Source of the DNA: Neurospora crassa OR74A
Taxonomy: Eukaryota > Ascomycota > Sordariomycetes > Sordariales > Sordariaceae
Assembly (NCBI RefSeq): GCF_000182925.2
Contig: NC_026507.1
Span: 930,001-994,000 of the forward strand
DNA: 64,000 nt
Direction of reading: 5' to 3'
Of this stretch, positions 48,609-60,022 are shown one piece after another (within the stretch, counting starts at the first letter, position 1; the number at the start of each line of letters is the position of its first letter). The notes beneath the pieces are model-generated. The model did not search any database, was not told the origin of the DNA, and saw nothing but the letters and a program-made list of their open reading frames with translations. A program made the translations under genes and the position numbers.

Positions 48609-49922
48609 ATGACAGTCACCACCCCCAACCCTTCCAAACCATCATACCAGCATGAGCGCCACATTGCCGAACTAGCCGTGCAACGCGCCTCCCTCCTCAC
48701 GCGCCGCGTCCTCGCCGGCATCCTCAACCCTTCTTCCACTTCTACATCTTCAACCTCCACTTCCGGTACCTCGACACCACAACTTGATCATGACGACCAC
48801 CCCGACCGCCGCGTCAGCGTCGCTTCCATCTCCAAGCCCGACTTCTCCCCCGTGACCGCCGCCGACTTCGCCGTGCAAGCGCTCCTCACCGCCGCCATCC
48901 GCGCGCACTTTCCGACCGACGGGTTCATTGGCGAAGAGGACGCCGATGCTTTGCGCGGGGATCCGGTGCTGGCTAGGCAGGTATTCGATTTGGTTCGGTC
49001 TTGCGCCTCCACCGAGTCAGGCGATGAAGCGCTCTCATCAGCACTGCCGCAAACCATTCCCGAGATGCTGTCCCTCATCGACCTAGGTGGACGTGGCACC
49101 GGCTCACCCACCGCCCGCTTCTGGGCTATGGATCCCATCGACGGCACGGCGGCGTTCATGCGCGGGCAGCAGTATGCTGTGAGCCTGTGTTTGATTGAGG
49201 GCGGGAGGGAGGTGGTTGGCGTTCTGGGCTGCCCCAACCTAGGCATCACTCTCCCCTCTTCCTCTCCATCTTCTTCTTCCTCTTCCGCTTGCACAGCTAC
49301 GTACATAATCTCCGAGGATAGCACCCCATCCCCATCCCCTGACACTCAAGATCAGGATCAACAACAAACAACAAACGGCATCCTCCTCAGTGCCGTGCGC
49401 TCCCAAGGCGCTACCATCCGGCCCATCGCCGACCAGACTTCCCAAACGGATCTTCTCCCCGCGATTTCCCTCACCAAGTCCTCCTCCATCACTGAAAACC
49501 CCCAAACCAACCCACCAGACATGTCCAACCTCCACTTCATCGACTCCCTCTCCACCCCCGCAACCTCTTCCTCCCTCGTCGCCCGCGTCGCCACCTTGGC
49601 CGGCGTACCCAATTACTCATTCCCCGGCACCGAGCTGTACTCGTCACACATGCGATACGTAGCCATGATCCTTGGCGGGCCATCGCACGTGCAGGTCCGC
49701 ATACCCAAGCCGAGGACCAAGGCCACCTATATTTGGGACCACGCGGGCGCACAGCTGATTTACGTCGAGGCGACGGCGGGGAAAGGGAAGGTGACGGATC
49801 TGTGGGGGAGGCCGATTGATTATGGACGGGGAAGGAAGCTGGATGGGAATTGGGGAGTGATTACCGCACACGAAGAGGTTGCTGGGAAGTTGTTGGAGAT
49901 TGTGAGCGGCATTGTTGGGTGA
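48609..49922 (+). CDS. HAL2/MET22-like 3'(2'),5'-bisphosphate nucleotidase
   Basis: The single-exon 437-residue protein belongs to the lithium-sensitive inositol-monophosphatase superfamily. SKPDFSPVTAADFAVQ (about 75-90) is the family entry motif. GEEDAD (about 110) supplies the first metal-binding Glu. WAMDPIDGTAAFMRG (about 172-186) carries the metal-binding Asp pair, and YIWDHAGAQL (about 374-383) the last Asp. The run RGQQYAVSLCLIEGG is typical of the HAL2 branch, which removes the 3'-phosphate of PAP made in sulfate assimilation. HAL2 proteins normally read DPIDGTKGFLR, and here it is TAAFMR. Ser-rich insertions lie near residues 40-55 and 216-250. The ATG at 48609 is the first in frame. 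Function is inferred from motifs. Confidence 0.85.
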   Translation: MTVTTPNPSKPSYQHERHIAELAVQRASLLTRRVLAGILNPSSTSTSSTSTSGTSTPQLDHDDHPDRRVSVASISKPDFSPVTAADFAVQALLTAAIRAHFPTDGFIGEEDADALRGDPVLARQVFDLVRSCASTESGDEALSSALPQTIPEMLSLIDLGGRGTGSPTARFWAMDPIDGTAAFMRGQQYAVSLCLIEGGREVVGVLGCPNLGITLPSSSPSSSSSSACTATYIISEDSTPSPSPDTQDQDQQQTTNGILLSAVRSQGATIRPIADQTSQTDLLPAISLTKSSSITENPQTNPPDMSNLHFIDSLSTPATSSSLVARVATLAGVPNYSFPGTELYSSHMRYVAMILGGPSHVQVRIPKPRTKATYIWDHAGAQLIYVEATAGKGKVTDLWGRPIDYGRGRKLDGNWGVITAHEEVAGKLLEIVSGIVG

Positions 49923-50151
49923 TAAGGGAGGTTGGTTGTGGTTTTCTTTGGAGTTTATGGGCATGACTGCGTTTGCCTGCTTTGTTGGGGGAGAATCATG
50001 GTGATTTTGGGGACAATGTTGGACGGCTGGATACCCTAAGTGATGCGAATGGTGATAGACGGCACCGGCAGCAATGCCCCGAACGGAAACACTTCTTGAG
50101 TTAATGCATGCATATTATGACTACTCATATCGATACCATTGAATCAAGTTG

Positions 50152-53010
50152 TTACTGCGATCGCCTCCGAGTCCACAGATGTGACAAGCTACCACTGCTA
50201 AACTTCCCAGATGCCCAAGTTCCCGGCCTCTTTTCGGTTGGTGCTTCCCGATGCTCGTGGATCGGTAGCTCCTGCAGACTCTCACCATATTGCACATCCC
50301 GTTCCCTGAGTTTCTCCAACATAAAGTTTCGTATCGTGTGGGCCGACGCTTCCTTCAACTGATGAGTAGATGCCACTGGCTTCCGTAGTCCACCCACAAA
50401 TGACCGCCAGCCGCCGAAGATGAGGCTTCGAGCCCGAGTACTGAAAGCAAGCGCGAGTGATAGAATTGTAATGCCAAGTGAGGGAAAGACTTCAGATCGG
50501 TTAGCCTACCCATCAATACCCAGAAATAATGGGACTCACTCACGCATTAGCAGCAGCTGGGTGCCGATTCCCATATGTCCATCGTTTAGTTCCCGTGCGT
50601 TCATACCGAACATGGTGGCGAAGAATGATAATGGTAGAAAGAAGATGGTCACAACAGTGAAGACTACTATTGACCTCCCTTGAAGGACGCTCTCGTCTGC
50701 TCGTCGAATACCCGCTTTGGCTTCGATGATTCCCGACTGCTGTTGTTTCATGTCAAGCAATTCCCGGATCTGGGTCCGTGTCTTAGCTTGCCTCTTCTCA
50801 AGGTCAGCGAGTTCATCACGATTCGATTTCATGTCAGTTAGCAGAGAGCTGGCACGCTCAAGAGTAGAGGTCAGACCGTCCAACTGAGAAGACGGAACCC
50901 CAGAACCCAAGCCACGTAGTACCTTCTCAAAGTCCGTCATGATGGTAATCTGCTGTGTGAATATCTCTTGCATAATTTGTAGCTGGTCGATGACACTCTG
51001 GGCTTCCATTAGGACGGACCATTCGTACTTGATGTTGAGGGACTTGCGAAGCAGCTCCTCGGAGGTTTCGAGCGGATCCTGAGTGTTCATCCTCTTGACG
51101 TCACGGCCGAACCGCTCGTATGACTCCGTCTTCTTTTCCGCCTAGGGTCCCGTGTGTTAGCAATGCCATCGTACGTAACAAGGGGTACATCAGACGAACA
51201 ATCTTGGATATGGCGGAACCGAATATGTCCACTACCTCTGGCCGAAGATCAGGCTTGGTCCTGTCGAAGATGACTTTGGAACATTCATCAACGATGATGA
51301 GAGCAAGATCGTAAATCGAATTGATCTGGCCTTTATCGACAGATGCCATGTAGTCCCGGACTGCTCGATGGACTGCAGAGGGATCAGGTTTGTTACGGCC
51401 CCATCTCCGAGGAAATGCGGTGATTATGGTATCTGTCGCCCACGAGGTTAGCTTGGAAACACATATCATGCGTAGCGAAACCTACTTTCATCCAGGATCC
51501 ACATCCACAGTTGGTCAACCATTACCACCCTGGGAATTGACTCCAAATCGTTCTTCATCCAGGTCCCACGATAAACCACCTGTTGTCGGTCTCGCTTGGT
51601 TGTATCATCTGCAGTCCAGCTGCTGTATTGTTCGAGCGTGCGTCTCGGATGCAGGGAGGACTCGCCATAAAGATGATCATTGATCAGCCGCCAGTCGGCA
51701 GCCTCGTCGATCAGTTGAAAGAGCTTCGCTGCATGCCATAAATAAGTGCCTAGTCGGCTACTGGGACGCCAAGAAGGAGCATCATCCATGGATTTGTCGC
51801 TGATAAATGTGTCGTCGGGTATGCTGTCCTGTCTAAGGACACGTGCCGTCATGACCTTATCAACGACACTATCCCAGGTTCCTCGACGCTTGTTTAGACG
51901 CTCCATGTAAAAAGTTTCCTCCTTCTGCTGACGTGTCTTGCGTATGACATTCGTCATTCTCGTGAGTCGTTTCTCGATTTCCCAGTGTAGGTATGGCATA
52001 AAGAGCACCACGTCGTTTGTGTTAGTGGTAGCACTCGTCGGCGAACCCAACGTTGAATGTGTCCGTGGGGCGCATGGCGCGGATGGGACAACAGCGCAAC
52101 GAGGTCGTATTTGGCGGGCATGAGGTGGAAGATGTGTACCGATACCGCCGCGTTCCTGTCCATGCCAAAGTTCGCGCTTCAATAACTTCTCGGTGTTTGA
52201 CAAACGATTTGTGGGCTTGGACATCCCCCTTTCACGTGTGATTGTGCTGCGTTGACGGTCTAATCCCGAGGCTTCACCGTAGTATCTTGCAATGGCATCT
52301 TCCACCCACTTCATGTTGTTCGCCTGGAGATGAAAGTAGCGTAACTGGTTCTTGTCCTCCGAGCGCTTGAGTGGTGTATTGGCTATGTCATAAAGCAGCT
52401 TCTGAACCGAGATCTTCTGATGGGGGTACTGGCCATGACAGAGAGGATGGTCGAGGGTCATTCCGCCTTGTCCCTTTTCGTACACAATCACCCAACCATT
52501 GTAGCCATAGTTGGGATCGCTCGGATTGTCGTCGATGCTATCGTCGGGTGCACCCAGTCCATCGATGTAATTTTCCGGGTCCAGCTCTTCTTCCCTTTGC
52601 TGGTTCTCGGCCGGCTGCGTTGACCATTGCTGAACCTGAAGCAAAAGAGAACGGTTTCGCTGGAGAAGAGGCTTATGATAGCAATTTGGCTGTGCCAATT
52701 CCGCTAGTGCTGCCTTGGAATTTTTTATTGCTTGTTCCTTCCAACGCCTTCGTGAATCATCGAGCAAGACAACCAAGGGAGCGCTGTTGGGCTTGGGGGA
52801 CAGGCGTTGGGTCTCGAAGTATTCCCTCAAGTAGCGAACACGACGGAGTTCTTTCCGGACCAGCTCCTTCTCTGTTGCCGTCAAACCTTGGTACAAGGCT
52901 TTTCTCTGTGAATATCTCGCGGACAAAAAACAAGCCCAAGCGTCGGTGGGGGGAAGGGGATCGACGTATTGATCGTAACGAGGGGGAGTTGGTTGTTGAT
53001 GTTGATCCAT
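50152..53010 (-). CDS. CorA-like ion transporter with long N-terminal region
   Basis: The four exons are 53010-51486, 51432-51200, 51141-50544 and 50489-50152. The introns of 53, 58 and 54 bases keep the frame and total 897 residues. The splices produce MVDQLWMWILDENTIITAFP, ISKIAEKKTESYERFGRD and LLLMLFPSLGITILSLALAF. The last 160 residues hold the CorA signature: a helix FLPLSFFATMFGMN with GMN near residue 763, then a second membrane helix at about 787-805. The long preceding helical part has coiled-coil character (LERASSLLTDMKSNRDELADLEKRQ). The N-terminal 500 residues are hydrophilic. CorA proteins carry Mg2+ or other divalent ions, while this fungal branch often has large cytosolic domains of unknown purpose. 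The second intron uses a GTTCGT donor, with a perfect GCTAAC branch site. Confidence 0.8.
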
Positions 53011-54738
53011 CTGCTTCAGATACAGCGAGATGAATGTTGGATGTGGCCAGGTTGGGGGGTTCTTCTGTGGTTGCAGCAGGGTTGTTGGCTGCTTGTTCCC
53101 GGATGCTACAGTGGCATGTTACGCTGTCAGGTGTTTCTTCGGAGGTTCGGGGAGAGTGACAGTGGCAGTTGACGTCGGGCAACGTTAAAAGCACTACACG
53201 TAGGAACTCGCGATGCTTATATACCTACCATCTGCTTCGGGCTGTGACGTTGATATGTCTGTGATGTGCCTTGCGAAAGCTGAGCTGCAGTCCTAGTGTA
53301 CTTGATGTAGAACGTAGATGTATGTAACTGAACGATTGGATGGCCGGTGTTGGCTTGGTCTCGCTAAGGAAGAGGGTTGGGTGTTGTTTCCCCGTTGTGC
53401 TACGGCTCGGCGCATTCGTGCCTTGCCTTTCCATTTTTCCACGTTGGTCTCGGTCAAGAGGCCTCGTACCCCCAAGTTCCATGGAAATCTGACCTTGCCC
53501 CAACAGAAGGCGCCGGTTAGCATGTGCACTTAACTTATCTAGCAGTCTCGCAAGCTATCATTGGAATACGTACCGTGTGGCTTTGGATCTGCGTAGGGAA
53601 TACGCAGTAAACAACAATCATTGGACATGCCTCGTCTAGGCCAAACTGGTGCCCAAATACCTCTAGTGACGATGTCTGCCTTGGGGAGGGGAATGCTTGG
53701 CGATTGCAGAGAACTAAGTAGAGGTAGCCGAGGACAGGTGGAATGAGGGGCTCTGTTGAACAATTCAGCTGACTTGGAAAAAGGTGTCAGTTTGCGACAG
53801 CTTCCATCTCAGAGGTATGAGGCTGCTGAATGCACTTTCCATCGTTGCTGATGGTAGGTAGGTAGGTCGCAGCTTCGGTGTGTGACGTGTCTTGCATCCA
53901 CCAGAACAGATGCGAGCTGGATGCATCGACATCTCGGGAATGTACCCCTTGTTAGTAATTGGCAGTCAGACTGATGTATCCCTTAACACTTACACCAGCG
54001 AAGTTATGCACCTTGGTGGCTGCTCTTTCCACTGTTGATCGTGACGCTTACCCTAACAGTACCTAGATTTCCAAGTACTTCCCTCGTTGACTGAGTCCTT
54101 CTGTTGTTGAGACATCTCGATAAGCTCAAATTAAGGGTCTGGACGGACTCGGTCACTGTCTCAGCTGTATCCGTGAGGGTTTCAATCGGACAGTTCCTGT
54201 CCTGCACCAGGGCATCATGCAGCCACTTTGACTCGGCAGCGAGCGGAAGGAAGCGGCAGGCACCATGCCGTTGCAGAAACTGAACACGCACGTCAGGTGC
54301 GAGCCTTCACAAGTCAACCACCAAAATCCCGGACTGACTGTTGGAGATAGAAACAATGCCCGGCCAAGTCTCACGGCCCAGCAGTCAACAATCTCGAGAC
54401 TATCAAGCACTAGTAGTCACCAGAAATGCAAGTCCGCAATCATCTACCACCTGTTGCGCCCTTGCAGCTCAGGTTAGTCCCGCAGCTTTGTCTGATACGT
54501 CGCCATGGTTGAGAGCAAACAAACAAACCGAAATTTCCGTGTGTCGACAATGGTAAGAGAACAATGCCAACAACGGGCCCACCCAAGTCTTCCATCAAAC
54601 GTCCACAAACCGGTACCTTGGACAACACAAAACCATCCGAACTGTGCACATCCGATTTCTTGACGCTCTGCTGGTTCTGGCTTCGAGTTCCCAGACCTGT
54701 AACTGCATCACCTGGCTGCCACCACAACAACTGTCACA
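53011..54738. other. Shared upstream region of CorA-like and P450 genes
   Basis: The two genes diverge from this 1.7 kb gap. It contains a TAGGTAGGTAGG run near 53852 and no gene that I can support. Confidence 0.5.
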
Positions 54739-56463
54739 ATGCCCTCTACCATGGCAGACGCGGTAGCTGAGATCGAAAGCCTCCTCGACACCGGTATTGC
54801 CGCTATCAAGGGCCTTATTCCCATGATCTGGGTTCAAAGCAAAACTTCGCCAGTCCAGTTCCTCGTCGGCGGCGTCGCCGTACTGTTGTCGTACTTGCTC
54901 CTCACCATCTCACCACCTCATGATCCGTCCGAACCACCCCTCATCAAGCCCAGGTTCCCAGTAATTGGCCACCTCTTTGGTCTGTTGAACCACCAAGTCA
55001 ACTACTTCAGCGAGCTGTTCGCGCGGTACCATTTGCCCATCGCAACTCTCCCCATCGGTAATCAGAAACTCTACGTTATCTTCGATGCGCCTCTACAACA
55101 GGCCGCTCTGAAGGCCAAGGACATGGACGCGCAGTCTTTCATGGTGGACTTCGTCCCGCGCATCTTTGGCGTCAAACAAGGCACGGTCGACAAGCTCCTC
55201 GGAAAGGATGGCGTGCACCCAAACATCATGGGCGACATGGAACAGGTTTTCAAGTCCGCGCTCTCGGGAGACAACCTTCAGAAGTTGGCCAGCACCACTC
55301 TTGCGACCATGGCCGATACCTTGAATGATGTGGATTCCAAGAAAGGTACCAAGATTCCCAACATGTTTCTCTGGCTTCAGTCACTTCTTAGCAGATCCAC
55401 ATCAAAAGCATTGTGGGGAGAGAAGCACAACCCGTTCAAGGACCACCAAGTCATTGACGCCCAGTGGTACGTTACCTTCCCCTTACCTTCTCTTAGCCAA
55501 AGCTAACCACCACCAAAACATCACAGGGACTTCGAATCCCACCTCGGCCCCTTGGTCCTCGGGGTCCTCCCATCCATCGTCGCCCGCCGCGCCTATCTCG
55601 CCCGCAACAAAGTCCAATCTGCGCTTCTTTCCTACTTCAGCGCGCGCCATTACGAGACTGACCCGTCCACCTCCTACTTCATCCGCGCTCGCACTCGTTT
55701 GCTAAAGAGATACGATCTTCCCGATGACGAACTAGCCAAGAATGAAGTAGCCATCACCCTTGTCGCCACTACCAACGTTCTATCCACTCTCTTCTGGTGC
55801 ATCGCCGAAATCTGGACGCGCCCTGATCTCTTACAACAAATTCGCGCCGAAGCTTTGCTGGCCGTCTTTGGCAACAGTCAAAAAGCTCTTTCGGGTGAGG
55901 ACATGGGAACAAGAACAATCACCATCCCCGCCACGGGCCTCGACGCCAAGTGCCCCCTCCTTGCCTCCTGCTTCCGGGAATCCATCCGGCTTGCCTCGCA
56001 GATCGTTACCGCCCGACGCGTGCTCAAGGATACGTTGCTCACCGACCCCGTCTCGGGAAATTCCTATCTGCTGAAGGCTGACACCAATGTCATGATGCCT
56101 GCCAAGGTAGTCCACCGGAACACCTCCGTCTGGGGCGCCGATGCTGAGGGGTTCAACCCCCGTCGATTCATGTGGGAGGAGCTGGGTCCGAAGGTGGAGA
56201 GGCAGAGGAAGGCGGCCTTTGTCCCCTTTGGTGGTGGAAAGCACATGTGCCCGGGAAGACACTTTGCGTTTACCGAGAATTTGGCGCTGATGGCGGCGTT
56301 GGCGATTGGGTTTGAAATTGAGGGATTGGATAGAAGTAAGTTGAAGATGGGCGACTCCAAGAGGGGCGAGACGGCGAAGCCGTTGCCGGGGTTGGAGGGT
56401 GGAGAGGTGGTTTTGAAGAAGAGGAAGGGGTGGGAGGGCGTTGAGTGGGAGTTTAGCTGCTAG
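54739..56463 (+). CDS. Cytochrome P450, CYP7/CYP8-like
   Basis: Exons 54739-55466 and 55527-56463 flank a 60-base intron (GTACGT...CACAG), giving 554 residues. A second ATG at 54751 (ACCATGG) has a stronger context and may be the true start. A membrane anchor lies at about residues 35-56 (FLVGGVAVLLSYLLLTI), followed by the proline hinge. The K-helix ExxR is in CFRESIRLAS (about 392), and the heme loop is FVPFGGGKHMCPGRHF with Cys484. The I-helix reads ITLVATTNVLSTLFW, lacking the usual acidic-Thr pair, as in the CYP7/CYP8 superfamily (sterol 7-hydroxylases, prostacyclin synthase). It should be an ER monooxygenase or isomerase on a lipid-like substrate. No other secondary-metabolism genes surround it. 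Confidence 0.88.
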
Positions 56464-56778
56464 TCGACCGCGACACCTGTCTCTTCGCTTTGTTCCAGTC
56501 TGGCATTCTGTTGCGGATGTGTATAGTACGGAGTCAGTCCACTGATAGTAGGTAGGCAAGACCGGTGTGCATACGTTGCAAGACATCTGTCCGAGAATCG
56601 ATTCCATGATGCGCATGGTGCTCCCTTTGTAGCGATCGCAAGAGCTCTTCCAGTTTACCATCAACCCTCAATTAAAGCTCCAAACGCCCTCTCCCTCCAT
56701 AAACACACCCAGGGACTCCCTCGCTCCCTCACCTCCCATCCACTCTGACCCAAAAAATCAGCGTAGTTTCCATCTCTC
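56464..56778. other. Spacer between convergent genes
   Basis: This 315-base spacer separates the P450 stop and the 3' end of the next minus-strand gene. No feature is seen. Confidence 0.5.
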
Positions 56779-57313
56779 CTAGTGTCCTTGCTTCTCCCAG
56801 CTTTCGTAGAGCTGCTCAATTCTCCTCGCATGTTTCCAGTTCAAGCCTGGCAGCTTTTTAGGCCTCCAAGCGCCGCTCAGGTCGAAACACATCCGCTTTC
56901 TGCGCAAACACTTCCTAAAAACGACAAATGATGTAAATGGCCGCGCCTGTCGATACTTTGTGCCCGGCGGCAGGTCAAAGCCGATGCTGATATTTTCTCC
57001 GTGTCCAATAACCTTGTGAACCAGCCCGTGGCTACAGGCGGCAAACTGCGCAGCGATTCGCGGAGACCAGGTTGGTGGTAGGGAAAGGAAAGGTAGGTTG
57101 TGTAGGGGGTTCAAAGCTGCTCACCACAGGCGGCATATCGTCCCCCGAACGATACGGATGACTGGCGGCCAGCCAGCTAAAGTAGTTGAGAACATGATGA
57201 GACGGCGTCCTCAATTGGCAGCATCCATTCCATTTACTTTTTGTCTCTAGGAGCCAGTGGACAATTTTTGGCCGTCCTTGACGTTGGTAGTTCGCGGCAG
57301 GCTTGCAGATCAT
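56779..57313 (-). CDS. Unrecognised 151-residue protein, two exons
   Basis: Exon 1 (57313-57125) and exon 2 (57045-56779) join in phase across a 79-base intron (GTGAGC...CGCAG). The product begins MICKPAANYQRQGRPKIV after MS and includes WLAASHPYRSGDDMPPVFAA at the junction. It ends RIEQLYESWEKQGH. It is basic, with Cys scattered through both halves and the segment FTSFVVFRKCLRRKRMCFDL. The first ATG used is at 57313, two codons after an in-frame GTG. More exons upstream are possible because the N-terminus lacks a clear beginning. No domain is recognised. It is tail-to-tail with the P450 gene. Confidence 0.45.
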
Positions 57314-58992
57314 GGACACGCTCCAACTGTCTTGATTACGATGACTGCCTGGCGCTCTTTTGACGGAAATGAAAACATCTTGGTATTGGGTGCGGTCGGA
57401 ACAAATATTTGAAACAAGTCGTGGTTGTTGCGCTTTTTTGGTGAAATGGCGCTCGTTTTGACCGTGGCGCGGGCCGAGCTGGCTGCGCGTTTGTCGAATT
57501 GTTCATGTAAACGCCAAGTACCGAACATATCACAGCAAGCTCCTCATGAGCAAGCATGAAAGAACTTGAATCGCTTCTTCTCCATGGTACCACCCGTAGG
57601 CAGCAAGCATAGTGAAAAAAGATATCCGAAATGGATGATGGATTGACATCAAAAATTACGGCCGGAACGGCCCCGAAGGACAATTCATGGCGGCTGGCAC
57701 CACGATGTGCAATGCAGGCCCTCCGCCATACTACGCGGTGTTCTTGATCTCCGCGCAATCGACCAAGGTAAGTATGAAGAAAAAAAAGAGGAAAGAAAAT
57801 TCTAAGAATGAGGGGAGGGGGCTGCTGTTAAATACCCTGGAAGAAGGGGTCTGTGCACGGGTGCAATTTCCCCTGCTGGCTCCACCCAGAACTCTTAGGT
57901 GGCTCGTGCACGATGTTACGGTGGGCTTCACGCTGTCAGCTGTCGACCAGGCGGCACCACTGCGCCCTCGACTTCCCTTCCGTCTTCGACCTTGACATCA
58001 ACATCGTCAACGCCAGGTGCAGCAACTCCTCTTGAACCTCAGTCTCAGAATGCAAGCGCATCTTTTGCCGTTTTTTTGAGGCAAACGGTAACATCCATGC
58101 CTTCCACTTAGTCAATCATCTCTCGCTGTCCGCAGTCGGCACCTCCAAGCAGGAGTTTGCCAGTACCGAGGCAGCCACAACCACCCGCCGCCGTGATGCT
58201 GTTTCCCTCACCCTCAAGTGCACCAGGAGAGATGTTGTATGATAGCTTAGGTCAGGTTTGACTTTGGAAACAGCAGCATGCTACATACCTCGCCACCGAA
58301 GCAACATCCCCTTCATGTCCCTAACCTCTTACCATTCACCAACACCAGTTCTTCCCCCAATCGCCAAGTAAACACCGAGCTCTTTCTGATGCTTCCAGCC
58401 TTGGCCCTGAAAGTCGCCCCGGCAGCTGCGTTTCTCATCTTCCCGTGAGCCTTCATGGGTGGTTGTGAGGGTTCTACTTCCGGCTTCAAGTGATCGATGT
58501 CTAGTTACCGTCTTTCCCACGTTGCTCCTCTACTCTGCGCCCTCACCATTGTCATCGTCATCAGCATTATCTGGCATTACCCACATCGTCGTCATCATCA
58601 AACGTCCAATTTCTGTTCTCTCTTCTGTTTGTCTCTGCCCCTAAGCCGGCTTGGACACGATAATCTCCGGTGCTTTCTTTCCAGCCTTCCCTCGCCCAGC
58701 AGAGACATTCACTGAAAACCCTAATATCTTGTCCGTGGACGATACTCGACACTGCAGTATGCCGCCAATGGAGCGACCACGACGACCGGCTCTACGACTC
58801 ATGATTCCGACGTCTAACTGTCCCCGGTTTCCTTCAAGGGATCCCTCCGCCGGGTTATTTGACGTCGACGAAATCCACTCTCGCCGCATCCGGCAACCTC
58901 GACCCGAAGATGACGGTCCGCGCGCTCCTCCAAGCATATCTTCTTTCGTCTTTGCCAATGAATTGCTCCCCCCTCAACCCTAGCATATCGAC
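57314..58992. other. Intergenic, with a possible small spliced gene
   Basis: The stretch 57687-58261 may hold a short spliced gene, listed separately. The remainder up to 58992 is C/T-rich and contains only ATG-less or short frames; it may be the leader of the acetyltransferase gene. Confidence 0.4.
57687..58261 (+). CDS. Possible small spliced gene (uncertain exons)
   Basis: An ATG at 57687 opens a 27-codon frame with PPPYYAVFLISAQSTK and then an ideal GTAAGT donor at 57768. Downstream, a Ser/Thr/Pro-rich frame (APSTSLPSSTLTSTSSTPG, about 57955-58085) can join through GTAACA at 58088 and GCAG near 58135 to a frame ending APGEMLYDSLGQV at 58261. The acceptor for the first intron is ambiguous, and another frame in the same stretch also looks plausible. 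I recognise no product. Confidence 0.25.
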
Positions 58993-59691
58993 ATGGACAT
59001 ATCTATCCGCCTGGGTCGGCCGCGAGATCTTCCTCATCTGAAGAAGGTCCAAATTGCCTCTACCCTGAACTTGAGGACCTCCGTGAGATGGAGAACATGG
59101 CTGCCGTGGCGCGCCAGGCATACGACATATAAGGGAGACCTCTTGAATCTTTGCCTTATAAAAGGGATGCTATGGGTTGCCGTCGCCAAGCTCGCAACTG
59201 GAGAAGACTGGATCGTTGGTTTTGCAATTGGCATCCTGAAGGACGACTGGGACCAAGAAGAGCGTTGTGACGACGTTCTTTACATCGTGATCCATGTCCA
59301 TGCTTCTGTGCGTCGAATGGGCGTCGGAAGCCAGCTTCTGAAACAGGCTGAGCAACACTTGTGGGAGAGAGGCTTCGATTATCTGGTCGCATCGGCTTTC
59401 AGGGAAGAACCATGGAAGGGGCCGGAGGAGACGTTCTTGAAAAAGAATGACTCCCAACGAGTAAATTTGTTGGGCTTCCAACGAAGGTGCCCGTGTCCAC
59501 GCATTATGGCTGAAATCCATTGTCTGAACAGCAAGTTGAGCGAGATACAGCCGGGTATGGAAAGGGTTTTGTGGATCAAATCCTTGCCTCCCAGGCTTGG
59601 CTCGAAGCGCTATGATGACAGCACTCCCCCATCCGATGAGAGCACGCCCAAGTCCTACGGGTGGCCTTCACTCCGGAGGCTCCTGCTTTAA
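58993..59691 (+). CDS. GNAT-family N-acetyltransferase
   Basis: This is a single-exon frame of 232 residues. The GNAT core runs from LWVAVAKLATGEDWIVGFAI (strands 2-3) through VLYIVIHVHASVRRMGVGS (strand 4 and motif A, with the acetyl-CoA loop RRMGVGSQLL at about 107-117) to AEQHLWERGFDYLVASAF (helix 3 and strand 5). The N-terminus ISIRLGRPRDLPHLKKVQ is a typical first strand and helix. The next 40 residues do not resemble the family, and an alternative frame there (LYPELEDLREMENMAAVARQ) looks better, so a frameshift or short intron near 59050-59130 is possible. The acetyl acceptor is unknown. It converges on pho-4. Confidence 0.65.
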   Translation: MDISIRLGRPRDLPHLKKVQIASTLNLRTSVRWRTWLPWRARHTTYKGDLLNLCLIKGMLWVAVAKLATGEDWIVGFAIGILKDDWDQEERCDDVLYIVIHVHASVRRMGVGSQLLKQAEQHLWERGFDYLVASAFREEPWKGPEETFLKKNDSQRVNLLGFQRRCPCPRIMAEIHCLNSKLSEIQPGMERVLWIKSLPPRLGSKRYDDSTPPSDESTPKSYGWPSLRRLLL

Positions 59692-60022
59692 GATTATGAT
59701 TACATCGATGATTGAAAGCTGGCAAGGAACAGAAATTGGTGATGAAGAGCACTAGGAGCTTGCCATGTTCATGTTCTCAATTAGCGTTTGGTTGATATGG
59801 ATTTCAGAATAGCGTACTACCTGGGGTATAACAGCCTCACAAAATAGCACAAAACAAGCAACAGCTATCTACTACGTAACCACCTGCGGCGACGTGGTTT
59901 GAAGGAATAGAACACAAATTCTGGACAGTTCCAATTCTTTTCCATCCATCCTTGGTCACACCCACTCCTCTTTTTTCTGTCGAGCGGCACCTCTATTCCG
60001 ACATCCACCCCACAGCGTGCAT
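59692..60022. other. Spacer between convergent genes
   Basis: This 331-base spacer holds the 3' flanks of the acetyltransferase and pho-4 genes. No feature is seen. Confidence 0.5.
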